DNA of 25,531 nt, from contig CAZQYB010000018.1 of NCBI GenBank assembly GCA_964597535.1, forward strand, positions 1 to 25,531. The letters run 5' to 3'. This document shows, in pieces, positions 1-8,081 of this stretch (its first letter is position 1; every line of letters begins with the position of its first letter). The position numbers and the translations under genes were made by a program. The DNA is from CAZQYB01 sp964597535. Its GTDB lineage: Bacteria; Planctomycetota; Phycisphaerae; Sedimentisphaerales; Anaerobacaceae. The notes below the pieces were generated by a model. That model ran no database searches, was not told the origin of the DNA, and was given only the letters and a program-made list of their open reading frames with translations.

Positions 1-932
1 CTCGGATTGGCAATCGCCCTGCCCGCCACCGTCACAACCCTGTGCGTCACCGGCCAATCACAAACCACCGCCTCGGCAATCGCCGTAACAGTAGCGACAT
101 TAAGCACCAGCACACCTATCATCGGCGGAATTCCACCGGTCGGGACATCTTTCCCCAGAATCGCTCTTATAAGCTGCCTTTCACCCCCCTGAGGATATTT
201 CGTTTTCAGAGAAACAACTTTAATATCCTCACACCCCTTTGACGTTTTCAACGCTGCGCTCATAACCTCTATCGCTCGCGGCTTGTTATCTTCGATACCA
301 ATAATAATTCTTGAGCAGCCCGACGCTTTCTTGGCAAGTTTCATCCCCGCAATAATCTGCCTCGGCCGCTCCACCATAAGACGGTAATCGCACGTAATAC
401 ACGGCTCACACTCACAACCGTTAATAATCATCGTCTCTTTCGGCAGCCGCGGATTGGGCTCAATTTTAACTCTCGTCGGGAAACCCGCCCCACCCATACC
501 TACTATACCCGCCTCACGAACGGCGCTGCATATCTCTTCCGCCGAATACCTTTCGGCATCGAAATCCTCTCTCAATTCAGCGCACAGTTCCCTTATGGGA
601 TTATTTTCAGGGTCCGCTTCGATAATTATTGCCGGACTTCGACCAAGAACCGCATGCGAGGCAAGGGCTATTTCTTTTACTTTCCCATTCACCGGCGAAT
701 GAACTGGTGCCGAAACAAATGCGTCCGAATCCCCAATTTTTTGACCCGCCCCAACCGAATCCCCTTTCTTAACTATCGGCTGGCAGACCGCACCTATATG
801 TTGACTGAGCATTATTGCAACCTGCCTGACCGCCGGCCCCGGACGTATTTCGCTTTTACGAGCCAGCTTCTTACCAATTACAGGATGCACGCCGCCGGGA
901 AAGGAAAGCTTGCCTCGAACGTCAATTTCCAT
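1..932 (-). CDS. rnfC: RnfC, electron transport complex subunit C (5' part, gene runs off the window)
   Basis: The visible 310 residues match the N-terminal two thirds of RnfC/RsxC, the peripheral subunit of the Rnf membrane complex that couples ferredoxin:NAD+ electron transfer to ion pumping. Seen in the translation: an N-terminal FPGGVHP stretch (residues 11-17), QHIGA (44-48), a lipoyl-like APVHSPVNGKV region (75-85), the glycine-rich nucleotide/flavin motif GMGGAGFPTRVK (145-156), INGCECEPCITCD (170-182), and IGIEDNKP (211-218) with TKYPQGGERQL (244-254). The C-terminal 4Fe-4S motifs lie outside the window. The ATG at 932-930 follows an AGG-type ribosome site and begins 12 bases after the stop of the small membrane gene upstream, so the two are probably one operon continuing leftwards into further rnf genes. 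The family assignment is firm; the ion used and the rest of the operon cannot be seen. Confidence 0.95.
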   Translation of the reverse strand, partial: MEIDVRGKLSFPGGVHPVIGKKLARKSEIRPGPAVRQVAIMLSQHIGAVCQPIVKKGDSVGAGQKIGDSDAFVSAPVHSPVNGKVKEIALASHAVLGRSPAIIIEADPENNPIRELCAELREDFDAERYSAEEICSAVREAGIVGMGGAGFPTRVKIEPNPRLPKETMIINGCECEPCITCDYRLMVERPRQIIAGMKLAKKASGCSRIIIGIEDNKPRAIEVMSAALKTSKGCEDIKVVSLKTKYPQGGERQLIRAILGKDVPTGGIPPMIGVLVLNVATVTAIAEAVVCDWPVTHRVVTVAGRAIANP

Positions 933-944
933 ATCAACCTGAAA

Positions 945-1238
945 TCACCTGTTCTTACTAAGTCGTCTGTTTACAACTTTAATGATTAACACCACAACCA
1001 AGGTCACCAAAAAAGCCGGCAGCACACTGACAGCCGTCCGCAGCCCCTCCGCCTCTATCGCCCAGGCCAAAATCCATCCAAAGACCGCTAAAGAAACAAT
1101 AAAAACCACTAACGGCAGCAGGAAAACAAGCACAACTTTAGAAACAACCGAAGGCCCTTCTGATTTACCCAATTGCTCATAGACCTTTTGGCATTCGTGC
1201 CTTTCGTGGCAGGATTCACAAAATTTCCGCTCGAACAT
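945..1238 (-). CDS. Small two-helix membrane protein, RseC-like, head of the rnf operon
   Basis: A 97-residue protein starting MFERKFCESCHERHEC. It has three N-terminal cysteines (C7, C10, C16) and then two long hydrophobic helices (about 34-58 and 67-88) with a basic C-terminus. This layout resembles SoxR-reducing protein RseC/MucC, and an RseC-like gene heads the rnf operon in Bacteroides-type genomes, so the position fits. The usual RseC N-terminal domain is much shortened, so the call is an inference. A longer frame reaches 1334, but that extension runs into a dispersed REP-like hairpin; the internal ATG at 1238 is therefore preferred although its ribosome site is weak. The gene ends 12 bases before rnfC. 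A role in Rnf assembly or in redox sensing by the CxxC motif is possible but not shown. Confidence 0.7.
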   Translation of the reverse strand: MFERKFCESCHERHECQKVYEQLGKSEGPSVVSKVVLVFLLPLVVFIVSLAVFGWILAWAIEAEGLRTAVSVLPAFLVTLVVVLIIKVVNRRLSKNR

Positions 1239-1433
1239 AGTTTTCGCTACCGAATAAAATAAACAAGCTTTATAATGGATATATGCAGGATTTTCAAACA
1301 GAAAATTTAGAGCTTCTAACGAAAAGACTGTCATTGCGAGTGAACCGCAGGTTCACGCGGCAATCTCGTGTTCTCAGCAACCAAAAAATCTCATTTTATT
1401 AGAGACTTGCTCTTACAATCGGAGGGCACAATT
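1239..1433. other. Divergent intergenic region between the rnf operon and the M48 protease
   Basis: This 195-base spacer separates the leftward RseC-like/rnfC pair from the rightward protease. It contains a REP-like hairpin (listed separately) and, just before the protease, the ribosome site GGAGGG at 1421-1426. I see no convincing -35/-10 pair on either strand. Confidence 0.6.
1331..1368. repeat. REP-like palindromic repeat, copy 1
   Basis: An imperfect hairpin: outer arms ATTGC (1333-1337) and GCAAT (1360-1364), and an inner 7-bp perfect stem GTGAACC/GGTTCAC around a GCA loop. It shares the TCATTGCGAG...GGCAATCTC frame with the copy at 2296-2330 but has a different inner stem, so base pairing rather than sequence is kept. 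'GTCATTGCGAG...GCAATCTC' palindromes are widely dispersed in many bacterial genomes. Confidence 0.8.
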
Positions 1434-2234
1434 ATGGTCAAAAAGTTTCAGCCCTTAATATTAGCCCTGTCCCTCTGCTTCTTCACCGGCTGCGCGGTAA
1501 ATCCCATAACCGGCGAAGAGGAGCTTATGTTAATTCCGGAGCAGCAGGACATTGCAATAGGCAAGAAATATGCTCCCGAAGTTGAGAAAGAGATGGGAGG
1601 AAGAATCGCCAATGCAAACCTACAAAACTATATTGACCGCGTCGGGCAGGCAATCGCGCGTGTCAGCCATAAGCGAAATTTTGAATATCACTTCGTGGCA
1701 TTGCAGCACGAGTCGATTAATGCATTTGCTTTGCCGGGCGGGTACGTTTTTATCACAAAGGGAATGCTTGCAAAATTGACAACCGAGGCCCAATTGGCTG
1801 CAATACTGGGCCACGAAGTAACACACATTGTCGCCCGTGATGTCTCAGTCGCAATGAGCCGCCAGATTGGAATAGGTCTTTTGCTCTCCGCCGTAACTTC
1901 CGAGAAAACACCGAGGGGTGTTTTAACCGCAGCAAAACTCACACGACAAATCCTCGACCTTCAATATAGTAGAGAGGATGAGAAAGATGCTGATATAGGA
2001 GGCCTCGATTATACGGTTCGCGCCGGCTACAATCCTTACGCAATGGTTGAGACTATGCAGATGCTCCAGAACGAACAAAAAACCAGACCGATTGAATTCT
2101 TTTCAACGCATCCAAACCCCGAAAACCGCATAGCATATCTGACACAAGAGATTCAGGCAAAGTACTATAACCTTGAAGGATTAAAAATCGGAAAGGATGA
2201 CTATCACAGGAACGTCTTGAGCGCACTCAAATAA
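1434..2234 (+). CDS. M48-family zinc metalloprotease, predicted lipoprotein
   Basis: A 266-residue protein of the M48 peptidase family (the BepA/LoiP/YcaL type), which acts on misfolded or damaged envelope proteins. It starts with a short basic, hydrophobic signal and a lipobox with Cys20 (CFFTGC followed by Ala), predicting export and lipid anchoring. The zinc motif HEVTH is at 127-131; the third ligand is Glu183 in the EKDAD (ExxAD) motif, and STHPNPENRI near the C-terminus is typical of the family. There is no TPR domain such as BepA carries. The start was chosen at 1434 because it has a GGAGGG ribosome site eight bases upstream and gives a clean lipoprotein signal; the frame is open back to 1368, but that part overlaps a dispersed repeat. 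The gene stands alone, divergent from the rnf pair. Confidence 0.92.
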   Translation: MVKKFQPLILALSLCFFTGCAVNPITGEEELMLIPEQQDIAIGKKYAPEVEKEMGGRIANANLQNYIDRVGQAIARVSHKRNFEYHFVALQHESINAFALPGGYVFITKGMLAKLTTEAQLAAILGHEVTHIVARDVSVAMSRQIGIGLLLSAVTSEKTPRGVLTAAKLTRQILDLQYSREDEKDADIGGLDYTVRAGYNPYAMVETMQMLQNEQKTRPIEFFSTHPNPENRIAYLTQEIQAKYYNLEGLKIGKDDYHRNVLSALK

Positions 2235-2260
2235 ACAACAAAGCCGACGAGCGACGATTT

Positions 2261-2286
2261 GTCATTTCGAGCTTGCCGAGAAATCT
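2261..2286. repeat. REP-like repeat, variant form
   Basis: A short hairpin-forming sequence with outer arms ATTTC (2264-2268) and GAAAT (2280-2284), beginning GTCATTTCGAGC. It lies just upstream of the copy at 2296 and looks like a variant of the same family, with TTC/GAA replacing TGC/GCA in the outer stem. Confidence 0.6.
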
Positions 2287-2295
2287 ATTAACAAA

Positions 2296-2330
2296 CGTCA
2301 TTGCGAGCCCCTTAGGGGCGCGGCAATCTC
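2296..2330. repeat. REP-like palindromic repeat, copy 2
   Basis: This has the same frame as copy 1: ATTGC (2300-2304) and GCAAT (2323-2327) outer arms with an inner perfect stem GCCCC/GGGGC around a TTA loop. The inner stem differs completely from copy 1 yet still pairs. Confidence 0.8.
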
Positions 2331-2375
2331 AAAAATATCCACCCCGCCGTTAATTACGTGAGTTCTCCGTTTAGC

Positions 2376-2394
2376 CGTCGCCGGCACGGCGACG
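2376..2394. other. Perfect 8-bp hairpin CGTCGCCG-GCA-CGGCGACG
   Basis: The stem is perfect over eight GC-rich pairs with a three-base loop. No T-run follows on either strand, so it is not a standard intrinsic terminator. It lies between the protease and the tRNA, which converge here. The rest of 2235-2505 holds only the REP-like repeats and no gene. Confidence 0.5.
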
Positions 2395-2505
2395 TAATAC
2401 TCCCTTGCGTGCCCCGCACGAATTGAGTGCCAACTCACTAATGAAAATTTAGGCAACCAGAAAACAAAAATTCTCATTATTAGCCCAACAATAAGAGGTC
2501 CCGAC

Positions 2506-2579
2506 TGGGCGGTATTGGACTTGAACCAACGACCTCCTGCGTGTCGAGCAGGCGCTCTGACCAACTGAGCTAACCGCCC
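2506..2579 (-). tRNA. tRNA-Val (anticodon GAC) with C33
   Basis: A full 74-base cloverleaf: acceptor GGGCGGT/ACCGCCC, D-arm GCTC/GAGC, anticodon stem CCTGC/GCAGG, a five-base variable loop, and T-arm GTTGG/CCAAT with loop TTCAAGT. The seven-base anticodon loop reads TCGACAC, placing GAC at 34-36 and giving valine. Position 33, almost always U in tRNAs, is C here. The discriminator is A73 and CCA is not encoded. The adjacent promoter argues that it is transcribed; whether it decodes normally is uncertain. Confidence 0.9.
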
Positions 2580-2596
2580 TGAAGCTGTTTAGGTAT

Positions 2597-2625
2597 AGTA
2601 TGGTTTAAAGAAACGCGAAAATCAA
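2597..2625 (-). promoter_or_regulatory. Sigma70-type promoter for the tRNA
   Basis: On the minus strand, -35 TTGATT (2625-2620), a 17-base spacer and -10 CATACT (2602-2597), four of six matches each. The predicted start falls near 2590, about ten bases before the tRNA. Confidence 0.65.
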
Positions 2626-2779
2626 GAATTTTTACGCAGGACTGCTTTTTTACAAAAAATCAAGATTTTTCCGGTGGACATAAGATTAGATATTAAAGTC
2701 AGTTACAGCAGATTATGTGGCTGATAACACAGAGTTGGAACGGCCGGTGCAAAGTACCCATATTGAACGACCGCGATTA

Positions 2780-3274
2780 TCACTTCAGAATTTTTCTAAC
2801 AACCGCAGCCGCCGACACTGTTCGTTGGATATTGCCGCTTGCAACTGTCATAGAAATCTGAACACTTTTAACGTCTCCGGTCGCTGTGTTATCCTTTTTA
2901 AAAGTCATAGCAGTAACATTTTTGCAGAGCACATAATCGGTTCCGGCGCTGTCGTCACGAAGGTACAAGGTATTGTTTGTGCTGTCATATCGGTATGTTA
3001 CTTGTGAACCATCGGCGCAGAGCAGCGTACATCTATCTGTATTCGAGATGTCGTTGGGGTCAACCAAACCCGTCCGGATCTGAGTTGTTATGCGAAACAA
3101 TGCCTGGCGGGCGCTGTTGATTGTTTTGAAGATGTGCTCATTTTCCCGATAGTTTATGGTCGAGGCGTTAAAAGCCACGGCTACGGCGGCAAGTAGTATG
3201 CCTGTTATTGCCAGAGCAAGCAGCAATTCCACGATGGTAAAGCCGGCGGTATGTTTATCCGGTCTGGTTGACAT
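2780..3274 (-). CDS. Type IV pilin-like minor pilin / pseudopilin (GspJ- or PilW-like)
   Basis: A 164-residue protein with a 10-residue positively charged leader, then the prepilin peptidase/N-methylation site G|FTIVE with Glu at mature position 5, and a hydrophobic helix LLLALAITGILLAA. The rest is a globular domain with two cysteines close together (CTLLCADG) and a third later in the chain. It is the last gene of the pilus operon, 21 bases after the previous minor pilin, with a GGGGG-type ribosome site. Size and position suggest a GspJ/PilW-like minor subunit primed with its neighbour at the pilus tip. Assignment to the class III pilin family is secure; the exact subunit is inferred. Confidence 0.88.
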   Translation of the reverse strand: MSTRPDKHTAGFTIVELLLALAITGILLAAVAVAFNASTINYRENEHIFKTINSARQALFRITTQIRTGLVDPNDISNTDRCTLLCADGSQVTYRYDSTNNTLYLRDDSAGTDYVLCKNVTAMTFKKDNTATGDVKSVQISMTVASGNIQRTVSAAAVVRKILK

Positions 3275-3295
3275 AAATTTCCCCCATTTTTATTA

Positions 3296-3763
3296 TCAGT
3301 ATCGCGCTCGTAGCCAACCGGCTGAGCTGATTTGCCTGGAGTTCAAAAAGATTTTTGCAGTTACTCTAATGAAGCCGCTGTCGGTTACGACAACCTGCTC
3401 GAAGTTTGTCTTACTTACATATTCGACCGTAATCTGCTCGGTGAATGCAGCGAAGTTGTTCAAATCCTCTCCATTGGCATTAATCGGCGGAGAAAAACTC
3501 ACACCGTCAAAATGCTGCAGAGTGTACAAATCATCATAGTCGGCTGCGATGGTGCGTTCTCTTATCTGTTCGGTAAGGAACTCAGCGGTTGACAAGTTTG
3601 TCCCGACGGCGTTGGCTTTTGTAAATGCACTGTTGGCTGCAACTAAGCCGGCAATGGCAAGGCCTACCAGTATTATTGCAATTAACACCTCAACAAGTGA
3701 AAAACCGGCCTTTTTCATAATAGCATTCAGCGTATAGCACTTAGTATTTTTTTTATACGCCAT
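3296..3763 (-). CDS. Type IV pilin-like minor pilin (PilV/GspI-like)
   Basis: A 155-residue protein with the methylation motif AG|FSLVEVLIAIILVG (Glu5 present). It is of PilV/GspI type by motif and by its place beside the other minor pilin. The start at 3763 follows the pilC stop by six bases, and its AGGAAGGG ribosome site overlaps that stop, giving a long 20-residue leader. An internal ATG at 3718 would give a compact MKKAG leader more typical of pilins but lacks a ribosome site, so the start is uncertain. No other unusual feature is visible. Confidence 0.86.
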   Translation of the reverse strand: MAYKKNTKCYTLNAIMKKAGFSLVEVLIAIILVGLAIAGLVAANSAFTKANAVGTNLSTAEFLTEQIRERTIAADYDDLYTLQHFDGVSFSPPINANGEDLNNFAAFTEQITVEYVSKTNFEQVVVTDSGFIRVTAKIFLNSRQISSAGWLRARY

Positions 3764-3769
3764 CCCTTC

Positions 3770-4996
3770 CTATTTGCCTGCAACAACACTGGACATTTTG
3801 AATATCGGCAGAATAATACTCATCGCGATAAAGCCGACCAAAACACCCATCAAAACTATCATTATCGGCTCTATCATTGATGTTACTGTTTTGATAACAG
3901 TCTTGAGTACCCTTGCGTAATAATTGGAAACATCCCTAAGCACGTCGCTGAGTGTTCCTGAGTCTTCGCCGCTTCTTACCATTTGTACGACATCGGACGG
4001 CATCAGGTCATATTGGTTTAGACTCGATGCGATTTTCTTGCCCTGTCTGACCTTTTCATAAACGCCAAGCCACATATTCTTATAAAGAATATTTCCTGAT
4101 ATTTGGGCTGTTATCGAAATGGTATCCAGAATCGGCACACCTGCGCGCATCAAAACACCCATTGTGTGGAGACTTCTTGATATATAAAGACTTCGGCAAA
4201 GAGTTTTTATAAGAGGCAACACCAATTTTGTCTTATCCCACCATAGCCGGCCAACTGCTGTACCGACAAAGTAAAAGAACCCCCATATTAAAGCGGCAAC
4301 AGCCGGCACAATAAAAAACCAGTAACACCGTATAAATACACTGGTGGCCATTAGAATCTTAGTCGGGGCGGGCAGCAGATGTTCCTTGCCTGCAAATATT
4401 GCTGTGAACCTCGGTAAAACAAAACACAGCAGGAAAATGGTTACCGATACGGCCATAACCGCTATGATAATCGGATAAACCATTGCACCTTTAATCTGTG
4501 AGCGGGTTTCGGCCTCGGAATCCAGGTACTCCGCCAATTTTTGCAGCATTCCGCTCATCGAGCCGGAAACCTCCGCAGCGGCCACCATATTTATATAAAG
4601 ATTGCTGAATACTTCCGGATGCTCGGCAAGCGCCTGCGAAAAACTTTTGCCCCCTTCGATTTGATTTTTTAGGTCGGTAATTACCACCTTGAATTTTTCG
4701 TTCTCATTTTGTTGGGCTATTGACTCGAGTGAGTCCTGAAGACTTATACCGGCCCGCACCATAACCGCAAGCTGATTTGTAAAGTTCAGAATATCTTTCC
4801 TGCCTGGTCCGAACTCAACTTTTAAATTCCGTATACTCTGCAGTGTAGTTTCCTGTCGGCTCCCGGGAGAGCGTTTCGCTGTAGCGTGCCTGCCTTTAGC
4901 GGCCTGTTGACCTTGTTCCCTCGGTGCCTGAACTCGTTCCGGTTTATTTGCAACTGCAGCCCCACCTTCATAATTTCGCGAGGAATTTTCGAACAT
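3770..4996 (-). CDS. pilC: PilC/GspF inner-membrane platform protein
   Basis: A 408-residue member of the GspF/PilC family, the polytopic platform on which the assembly ATPases act. Two T2SSF repeats are visible (about 66-190 and 268-395), each beginning with the FTNQLAVMVRAGISL or LHTMGVLMRAGVPIL signature and carrying the GSMSGML/DSGTLSDVL motif. Membrane segments are at about 173-197, 225-246 and 376-398. The N-terminal 60 residues are hydrophilic and low in complexity (rich in Q, R, A, G) in place of the usual short domain. The start lies four bases after the pilT stop, so the genes are translationally linked. Confidence 0.93.
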   Translation of the reverse strand: MFENSSRNYEGGAAVANKPERVQAPREQGQQAAKGRHATAKRSPGSRQETTLQSIRNLKVEFGPGRKDILNFTNQLAVMVRAGISLQDSLESIAQQNENEKFKVVITDLKNQIEGGKSFSQALAEHPEVFSNLYINMVAAAEVSGSMSGMLQKLAEYLDSEAETRSQIKGAMVYPIIIAVMAVSVTIFLLCFVLPRFTAIFAGKEHLLPAPTKILMATSVFIRCYWFFIVPAVAALIWGFFYFVGTAVGRLWWDKTKLVLPLIKTLCRSLYISRSLHTMGVLMRAGVPILDTISITAQISGNILYKNMWLGVYEKVRQGKKIASSLNQYDLMPSDVVQMVRSGEDSGTLSDVLRDVSNYYARVLKTVIKTVTSMIEPIMIVLMGVLVGFIAMSIILPIFKMSSVVAGK

Positions 4997-5000
4997 ATTT

Positions 5001-6119
5001 TTATCCCCTTCGTCTTTTTCCGCTTATTGCTTCAGGGGGTCGGACAACTTCAAACTGCTCCATAGGCGTAAGCGTCTTCTCCATCTTCCCGGGATTAGAC
5101 GACCGTGCAATCGCTTCTTCTCTGTCTATGTAACCATTAGAATACATATTGGCGATACTGTTATCCAGATTCTGCATACCCATCCTGCGAGAGGTCTCAA
5201 TAATGTTTGGTATTTCGTAGATTCTATTCTCACGAATACAGTTCCTCACCGCTGAGGTGCACAGCAGCAACTCCGTACAAGGTACCATCCCCGGCTTGTC
5301 TATCCGTCTGAATAGTGTCTGCGAGATAACGGCCTGGAGTGTATTGGACAGCATTGTTCGAATCTGGTTCTGCTGGTTCGCAGGATAGATGTCTATAATA
5401 CGCTCAACGGTTTGTGGTGCATTGATTGTGTGCAGAGTACTAAAGACAAGATGCCCGGTTTCAGCAGCGGTGATTGTTGAGCCGGTAGTTTCCAGGTCTC
5501 GCATTTCACCGACCATAATGATATCAGGGTCCTGTCGTAACACGTGCTTTAGGCCTGAAGCAAATTCCGGACAGTCGAGGCCTATTTCACGTTGTTCTAT
5601 CATGCACGTTTTGTTCTCTAAAGCATATTCTATAGGGTCTTCCAACGTGATTATACGTTTCTTATATTTTGTGTTTATCAATTCTACCATTGCAGCCAGG
5701 GTTGTACTTTTACCGGAGCCCGTGTGCCCTGTTACGAGCACCAGTCCTCTTGGCAGGTCCGTCAATTCTTTAACAATGGGCGGCAGGTTTAAATCATCTA
5801 CCGAAGGAATCTGATTCGGAATTACTCTAAAGGAGATTGCAATCGTTCCTCTCTGATAATGAGCGTTGACTCGGAACCGGTGGCCATCCTCGATAGTTGT
5901 CGAGAAGTCGAGGTCTTTGTTTTCTTGAAATTTTTTGAATCTATCCGGGCCAATCATTGCCAGAAGCATTTCCTTTGCGATTTCGCTGCTGACGGCCTGA
6001 AGGTCCGTAATTATCAATTCCGTGTTCTTTCGTAGTATCGGTGGCATTCCGACGTTGATGTGCACGTCGCTTGCCCCATTTTCTATCGTTTTCGCCAGTA
6101 CAGTTTTTATGTCTAACAT
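5001..6119 (-). CDS. pilT: PilT, pilus retraction ATPase
   Basis: A 372-residue hexameric secretion ATPase of the PilT subfamily, which powers pilus retraction. Walker A is GHTGSGKST (131-139), the Asp box is LEDPIEY (159-165), Walker B is DPDIIMVGEMRD (197-208), and the His box is TGHLVFSTLHT (221-231). The PilT-specific AIRNLIRE element is present as AVRNCIRE (290-297), which separates it from PilB. The length is normal for PilT. It starts 63 bases after pilB with an AAAGGA ribosome site. A retraction motor inside the operon argues for a type IV pilus rather than a pure type II secretion system. Confidence 0.95.
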   Translation of the reverse strand: MLDIKTVLAKTIENGASDVHINVGMPPILRKNTELIITDLQAVSSEIAKEMLLAMIGPDRFKKFQENKDLDFSTTIEDGHRFRVNAHYQRGTIAISFRVIPNQIPSVDDLNLPPIVKELTDLPRGLVLVTGHTGSGKSTTLAAMVELINTKYKKRIITLEDPIEYALENKTCMIEQREIGLDCPEFASGLKHVLRQDPDIIMVGEMRDLETTGSTITAAETGHLVFSTLHTINAPQTVERIIDIYPANQQNQIRTMLSNTLQAVISQTLFRRIDKPGMVPCTELLLCTSAVRNCIRENRIYEIPNIIETSRRMGMQNLDNSIANMYSNGYIDREEAIARSSNPGKMEKTLTPMEQFEVVRPPEAISGKRRRG

Positions 6120-6182
6120 ATCATAGTCCTTTCGGAGAAAGAGGTATCATCTCATTTTAGCAAGTCGCTCAGGTCTTGTTTA

Positions 6183-8081
6183 TTACCCGATGTTTTCAAC
6201 GAAAACTTCCTCTTCGCTTTGGCCATACACTTCGGTTACTCGCAGCACTTCTTCTATCGTGGTCAAACCCTGCTTTACTTTTTTAATTCCATCATCAAAC
6301 AAACTTGGCTGTCCGCTTTTGTGAAACACTCTGCGCATATTGTCAACCGATGCGTCTTTGTTAATCATGTCCCTGAATGTGTCATCAATAACCAACAGCT
6401 CATAAATTCCGACTCTGCCTATATAGCCGGAGCCCCTGCAGTGCTCACAACCGGCACCGTGAAAAAGCTCGTCCGGCCTGACGCCTGACTTTTCCACATA
6501 TTTGCGCATATTTTTTGGAATTTCGTAAGTTTTTTTGCACTTCGGACAAATCTTCCTTACCAGCCGTTGAGCCACTACGGCGTTTAGTGATGCCGCTATC
6601 AGGTACGCGTCAATGCCGATATTGACCAGTCTTGTAATGCTGCTGGCCGCATCGTTTGTGTGCAGTGTCGAGAGTACCAGGTGCCCCGTCAGCGCTGCCT
6701 GGACCGCTATACGGGCTGTCTCGTTATCTCGAATCTCGCCAATCATTATGATATCCGGGTCCTGACGCAGTAAACTCCGAAGTGCCGAACCAAAGTCGAG
6801 TCCAATCTTTTCGTGCACCTGTACCTGGTTGCAGAAATCAAGTTCATATTCCACGGGGTCCTCAACTGCGGATATGTTTAGTTTTTCGCCATCCATCTGG
6901 CACAGGGCCGAGTACAACGTGGTGCTTTTTCCCGAGCCGGTGGGACCTGTAACCAGTAAAATCCCATGAGGCAGCGCTATCTGCTCACTGAAGGCGGTTG
7001 TTATCTCAGGCTCCATACCTAACTGCTCAAGGCCTCGTATAATCGACTTGCTATCCAGCACGCGGATGACCACTTTTTCTCCATGATTTGTGGGCAGTAT
7101 CGAAACTCGTAAATCAATTCCTCTACCACCGACCATAACCGCAATTTTCCCATCTTGTGGTAGTCGTCTTTCCGAGATATCGAGGTTAGCCATAATCTTA
7201 ATACGCGATACCACAGCAGGATGCATCTTTAACGGCGACTGCATCATTTCAAAGAGCACGCCATCTATGCGGTATCTTATTTTCATAAGCTTATCTTTCG
7301 GCTCAATATGAATGTCACTGGCTCCTTCATGTACGGCGTTGCTAATCAAATAGTTAACGAATTTAATAACAGGCGATTGGCCCGCCATTTTTTCGAGGTC
7401 TTCGGAATTGTCCTCCTGGTCATGAACAACCTCCACTTCCGTCATATCACTGATGATATCATCGAGGCAGTAGTCATCTGTTTCTTCTTTGAACGCCTCG
7501 CACACTGTCTCAATGTCTTCCTGGCTGCACGCTATGACTCTCAGTTCCATCCGGGTCCGTCTTTTCGCATCCTCAATCGTAAAAACATTTGCAGGCTCGC
7601 TTGTTGCAACAACCAACGTTTCTTCTTCTATTGCTATCGGACAAACAGAGTTGCTTTTTATAAAATCAATGTCGAGTTTCTCAAAGGCCTCTTTCTCTAT
7701 ATCCTCCGGCCTTATGTGTCGAAACTCCAGACCATAGAGTTCGGCCCTGGCTATCAAAATATCGTCGGCGCTGCAGAGCTGCTCTTTCAGCAGCAACGTT
7801 GCGACATCAGAAGGCGGTTTTGCTCCGCTATTGGCGGACTCCTGCCGCAGATGTACATGTTGTTCAGGCGTGAGCTTGCCCATATCAAGCAGGACATCAG
7901 CGATATCGCGTACGTTCGATTCGTCGGCCTCTTCCGGAAAATAAAGGTCGCTCAGCCCGCGTATCGATTGGTTCTCAGAGCGGAGCTCATCCCCTGCGGC
8001 ACCAATGTCTAAATGTTCTTTAGAATCCGGTCCCTGCTCCGGTGGTTCTCGCTTGCTTTCAGATAGAAAGGGCAGTTTCAT
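6183..8081 (-). CDS. pilB: PilB/GspE pilus assembly ATPase
   Basis: A 632-residue extension ATPase. After a charged N-terminal stretch come an MshEN-like N-terminal domain (about 58-200), a linker, and the GspE core. Walker A is GPTGSGKST (379-387), the Asp box is VEDPVEYEL (406-414), Walker B is DPDIIMIGEIRD (441-452), and the His box is TGHLVLSTLHT (465-475). A four-cysteine zinc site (C512, C515, C545, C548) is typical of PilB/GspE and absent from PilT. MshEN domains often bind c-di-GMP, so the ring may be ligand-controlled, though the binding residues were not checked. Its ATG overlaps the preceding stop in an ATGA arrangement, indicating translational coupling to the PilP-position gene. 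Confidence 0.95.
   Translation of the reverse strand: MKLPFLSESKREPPEQGPDSKEHLDIGAAGDELRSENQSIRGLSDLYFPEEADESNVRDIADVLLDMGKLTPEQHVHLRQESANSGAKPPSDVATLLLKEQLCSADDILIARAELYGLEFRHIRPEDIEKEAFEKLDIDFIKSNSVCPIAIEEETLVVATSEPANVFTIEDAKRRTRMELRVIACSQEDIETVCEAFKEETDDYCLDDIISDMTEVEVVHDQEDNSEDLEKMAGQSPVIKFVNYLISNAVHEGASDIHIEPKDKLMKIRYRIDGVLFEMMQSPLKMHPAVVSRIKIMANLDISERRLPQDGKIAVMVGGRGIDLRVSILPTNHGEKVVIRVLDSKSIIRGLEQLGMEPEITTAFSEQIALPHGILLVTGPTGSGKSTTLYSALCQMDGEKLNISAVEDPVEYELDFCNQVQVHEKIGLDFGSALRSLLRQDPDIIMIGEIRDNETARIAVQAALTGHLVLSTLHTNDAASSITRLVNIGIDAYLIAASLNAVVAQRLVRKICPKCKKTYEIPKNMRKYVEKSGVRPDELFHGAGCEHCRGSGYIGRVGIYELLVIDDTFRDMINKDASVDNMRRVFHKSGQPSLFDDGIKKVKQGLTTIEEVLRVTEVYGQSEEEVFVENIG

Noticed and set aside
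7..989. Several plus-strand open frames at the left end
   Set aside because: They are antisense to rnfC, whose minus-strand frame is continuous from the window edge and matches the family throughout.
2298..2564. An 88-codon minus-strand open frame
   Set aside because: It runs through the tRNA and a REP-like hairpin; it is a by-product of those sequences.
2660..2779. A third small pilin gene or a terminator after the pilus operon
   Set aside because: Only a 20-codon frame is present, with no pilin motif, and I see no hairpin with a T-run.
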